Of a stretch of 64,000 bases of DNA, positions 61,432 through 64,000 are shown piece by piece. Origin of the DNA: an uncultured Prevotellaceae bacterium. Lineage in GTDB: Bacteria; Bacteroidota; Bacteroidia; Bacteroidales; Bacteroidaceae. The DNA lies in assembly GCA_900315565.1 (NCBI GenBank), contig OMZS01000012.1:1-64000 (forward strand), read 5' to 3'. The first letter of the stretch is position 1. Every line of letters starts with the position of its first letter. The notes beneath the pieces were generated by a model, which did no database searches, was not told where the DNA came from, and saw only the letters and a list, made by a program, of their open reading frames with translations. Made by a program: the position numbers and the translations under genes.

Positions 61432-61995
61432 TTATTTACAGACATGTTCACCCATCGCTATCCTGCGAGTTTCCTTTCGTGCGTCCCTCCACTTTGGATA
61501 GTATTTGTTCATCAACGCATGGAAACGGACATTATGGCTAGGTTCTAACAAGTGACATAGTTCGTGAACCACGACATGCTCGACACACCGATTTGGAAGC
61601 AACAGCAGATATGTAGAAAAGCAAATGCTACGTTCTTTCACGTTGCACATACCCCAACGAGATATCATCGGCTTATAACGGATAGAGGACGGTATGACAC
61701 CAATAACTTCCGTATAATGTTCCATCAGAGGCTCAATCAACGCTCTTACTTTTTCCGTTGCCTCAACCTTTTGAGGCTTCGTGGTCAACGGCAGTTGATT
61801 GAAGAAGTCTATTCGCTGCTTCTGTCGCTCAGTGGTCTTCTTTCTTGCCTCAACTATCCATTCCTGATGCTGTAAGATAAACGCTTCAATTTCTTCTTTT
61901 GACATACCGATAGGAGCAGACACGTGCACGTCGCCATTCTTAACGATGCGCATCGACAACCTGCCAGTCCGTCTGTATGTCAATTGTATATTCAT
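61432..61995 (-). CDS. YgjP-like (DUF45) zinc metallopeptidase
   Basis: The 187-residue protein carries VVHELCHLLEPSHNVRFHALM near residue 140, giving HExxH with a third His and Phe as in YgjP/DUF45 (M48-like) metallopeptidases. The N-terminal half (SMRIVKNGDVHVSAPIGMSKEEI, FILQHQEWI) and SRWGMCNVKERSICFSTYLLLLP are also family features. Members are often found beside restriction-modification or helicase genes, but their substrate is unknown. It begins ten bases after the helicase gene and ends 14 bases before the NUDIX gene in one compact operon. Confidence 0.88.
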   Translation of the reverse strand: MNIQLTYRRTGRLSMRIVKNGDVHVSAPIGMSKEEIEAFILQHQEWIVEARKKTTERQKQRIDFFNQLPLTTKPQKVEATEKVRALIEPLMEHYTEVIGVIPSSIRYKPMISRWGMCNVKERSICFSTYLLLLPNRCVEHVVVHELCHLLEPSHNVRFHALMNKYYPKWRDARKETRRIAMGEHVCK

Positions 61996-62005
61996 AGTCT
62001 TTTTC

Positions 62006-64000
62006 TTAATTTGTCAAACCAAAATCGTATTGCAGATAGTCAGGTAACTCTTCTTCCATGTGGATATCGAAGATAAAAGTACGTTTACGTTCTTCATTTT
62101 GAGATTGCCTTGGATTATCCAAATGGCCAATACCAACGTATGTAAATGGTAGGGTGATGCCGTTTTCACTTTCTACCTTACGTATAAACAAATGTGTGTA
62201 CTTACTATTCTTCAATTTATTCAATTCGCCATCGCTTATGTTTGCCTTACATTCCCATTGGAAAACTGAAGGTTCGAGGAACTTATCTTTGTAGTTCAGA
62301 TGTTCCATTCCTTCTACAACATCCTTCTTGATGGAAGCGAAAATATATACATCGCCTTCTGTGCCATAATATGTGCCCACAGCTGTATAACCTGGATTAA
62401 TACACCTTTTTATCTGGACCTGGTCATACCTGTAGTCGTTCCAAAGAAGAAACATTCCAGTATTATTAGCATAGTCAGCTTTATATTTGGTTAATCCATA
62501 TTCGAGAAGATCTAACAGAAAATTTTTAAACTCATTGTTCAGTTCACATCCCAAGCTGATAGTGTCACTATCTATAATGACAGTATGACTCTTCGCCAAA
62601 TATTCCAATGCGTGAGAAAATTCTACTTCATTATAATTCTGGACTTCATACTTGACCTTTTCTTCTATCAAACTAATACTGCTATCGCCTTCAAGCAGGA
62701 ATTTGCAAATCAAATAGTCATGAGGACGTACCAATTGCAACAGCCCTGACAAATAGTTAATGACATTTTCTTGCTCAGCGTTGAACTCCACCAAATTCTC
62801 TTCCTCAATACCTTTCAAAAAGCCATAATAGGAATTTGTTTTCCTGTTGCTTATCTTAATCTGCATGAACTTTAGCAAATCTGGAGCACTGTCACTATTC
62901 AGATAGTCCATGTGTTTAGGATAGGTGGGAGAATTGATGTACTTCTTGAAGTTGTTGTAGTCTTGCTTCATGTATTTGAGACTATAGAAATTCTCGTTCT
63001 CCACATAGTTCAAAATTTCTTCCTTCGATAGACTGTCAATATTGATTTCCACGCCATACTGCTCTAATCCTAGAGGTTTGAAATCATCCCTAACCAATGC
63101 CACCAGCAGTCGTTTTTCCATGACAAACTTTTGAGCCAAGCCACCTAAAGCCAGTGCAATCTGCGCACTGCGTTTATAGTTGTTACCAATAAAGTCCAAA
63201 ACTGGGACATAGTCCTTGTTGTCATACTTTCGCAATCCACGACCCAACTGCTGAATAAAGATGGTTGAAGACTCTGTAGGACGCAGGAATAATACCATGT
63301 TTACGCCTGGTATATCTACTCCTTCATTAAGAATATCAACAGCACAAAGCACCTCCAAAGTGCCTTCTCTGTCACTCTGTAAATCTTCGTAAGCTCTTAC
63401 GCGTTCTCCTGTGTCGTTCTTGCCCGTCAGATATGCCGTCTTATAATATGACTCTAGAGCCTCGGCCATCATCTTTGCATGTGATACCGTCTTACAGAAA
63501 GCTAGTGCCTTAAGTTTTTGGTTGGGAACACGATGCTTCTCGATATGCTCCACTACAAACTCACAATGTTCCTCAGTTACAAACTGTGAAATCATTCTAC
63601 GCTCATTTTCTTTGGAGAAGTCAACCCGGTCGTCACGTATACCATAATATTTGAATGGTACAATCAAGTCGTTGACCAAGGCATCACGAAGTCTCAATTC
63701 GTATGGGACATTGTTTCCAAATAATTCATAGACATCCTGATTGTCCATACGTTCAGGCGTAGCTGTCAAGCCTAGCAAAAACTCTGGTTCAAAGTAGTCA
63801 ATGATTTTCTTGTAGGAATCAGCAGCGGCATGATGACATTCGTCAATGATGATATAGTCGAACTGTTTCTTGTCAAACAATTCCAATGACCTACACATCG
63901 AAACGTTCGTTGAGAATAGGAAAGATGCGTCCAAATCCTTATGCTCGCCAGTGTATTCGCCCATGAAAACATCTCCACCGAATACGGTTTGAAATGTAGA
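62006..64000 (-). CDS. DEAD/DEAH-box helicase, N-terminus outside the window
   Basis: The reading frame stays open across the right edge (12 further codons before the first ATG at 63964), so this is the C-terminal part, at least 664 residues, of a larger protein. Visible superfamily 2 motifs are motif II IIIDECHHAA, motif III LGLTATPER, a helicase C domain with LAFCKTVSHAKMMAEAL and CAVDILNEGVDIPGVN, and motif VI QQLGRGLRK. The Walker A motif must lie upstream outside the window. The long C-terminal part (about residue 330 on), with AVGTYYGTEGDVYIFASIKKD and LEPSVFQWECKANISDGE, resembles DUF3427, which commonly follows such helicases and often accompanies a PLD nuclease at the N-terminus. It leads an operon with a DUF45 peptidase and a NUDIX enzyme, in AT-rich DNA unlike the flanking dnaK region. 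Confidence 0.85.
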   Translation of the reverse strand, partial: STFQTVFGGDVFMGEYTGEHKDLDASFLFSTNVSMCRSLELFDKKQFDYIIIDECHHAAADSYKKIIDYFEPEFLLGLTATPERMDNQDVYELFGNNVPYELRLRDALVNDLIVPFKYYGIRDDRVDFSKENERRMISQFVTEEHCEFVVEHIEKHRVPNQKLKALAFCKTVSHAKMMAEALESYYKTAYLTGKNDTGERVRAYEDLQSDREGTLEVLCAVDILNEGVDIPGVNMVLFLRPTESSTIFIQQLGRGLRKYDNKDYVPVLDFIGNNYKRSAQIALALGGLAQKFVMEKRLLVALVRDDFKPLGLEQYGVEINIDSLSKEEILNYVENENFYSLKYMKQDYNNFKKYINSPTYPKHMDYLNSDSAPDLLKFMQIKISNRKTNSYYGFLKGIEEENLVEFNAEQENVINYLSGLLQLVRPHDYLICKFLLEGDSSISLIEEKVKYEVQNYNEVEFSHALEYLAKSHTVIIDSDTISLGCELNNEFKNFLLDLLEYGLTKYKADYANNTGMFLLWNDYRYDQVQIKRCINPGYTAVGTYYGTEGDVYIFASIKKDVVEGMEHLNYKDKFLEPSVFQWECKANISDGELNKLKNSKYTHLFIRKVESENGITLPFTYVGIGHLDNPRQSQNEERKRTFIFDIHMEEELPDYLQYDFGLTN

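Overview
The window looks like a chromosomal segment of a Bacteroidales bacterium, most likely a Prevotellaceae member (Prevotella, Segatella or Xylanibacter-like gut or rumen species). The reasons are Bacteroidota-type promoters (TTTG, 19-20 bp, TANNTTTG) in front of many genes, secreted proteins ending in a GIY(I/V)..GKK(V/F)VVK tail typical of type IX secretion cargo, several TlpA/DUF4369 proteins, GH97/GH3/GH94 sugar enzymes, a NhaD antiporter and a carboxynorspermidine-type dehydrogenase. Species is not decidable from the sequence alone. No rRNA, tRNA, CRISPR array, phage or transposase gene was seen.

Layout. 0.6-2.8 kb: glycyl-tRNA synthetase and an FKBP lipoprotein. 2.9-3.3 kb: an apparent short transcription unit with only micro-ORFs. 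3.5-11 kb: three large secreted proteins with type IX-like tails (M6 metalloprotease, propeller-like protein, 1232-residue adhesin) and a 60-residue peptide. 11-15.5 kb: MATE exporter, ECF sigma factor with a membrane partner, flotillin. 15.5-16.5 kb: repeat-rich gene-free kilobase. 16.5-22.3 kb: secreted unknowns, a DUF1573-GH3-PA14 glycosidase, an esterase. 22.5-28.4 kb: operon of PadR regulator, PspC-domain membrane protein and two TlpA-type thioredoxins. 28.6-33.1 kb: hydrolase, TrmO, porin, sodium/solute symporter. 33.1-38.9 kb: repeats, GH94 phosphorylase, ClpB. 38.9-43.2 kb: a radical SAM/SPASM enzyme with three tiny YGxP lipoproteins, next to a second M6 protease. 43.4-49.7 kb: two GH97 enzymes, NagB and a CE2-like esterase. 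50-55.5 kb: NhaD, two small-molecule or unknown genes, another TlpA protein. 55.8-60.3 kb: Fic protein, RecA, DnaK. 60.4-64 kb: an AT-rich cluster of DUF6155, NUDIX, YgjP-like metallopeptidase and a DEAD-box helicase that runs off the window.

Functionally the region mixes housekeeping (glyS, recA, dnaK, clpB, trmO) with breakdown of plant or host glycans (GH3, GH94, GH97 twice, CE2, NagB) and a secreted proteolytic/adhesive layer. The most interesting parts are (1) the radical SAM-lipoprotein locus, a probable post-translational modification system whose third lipoprotein is only 57 codons long; (2) four intergenic arrays of 21-22 bp units that share a CGTG start, two of them attached to an identical 18-bp palindrome; (3) short-period tandem repeats that begin at or across stop codons of at least seven genes, with related repeats inserted in frame in three proteins; and (4) the helicase-metallopeptidase-NUDIX cluster, which differs in base composition from its neighbours and may be a defence or repair module.
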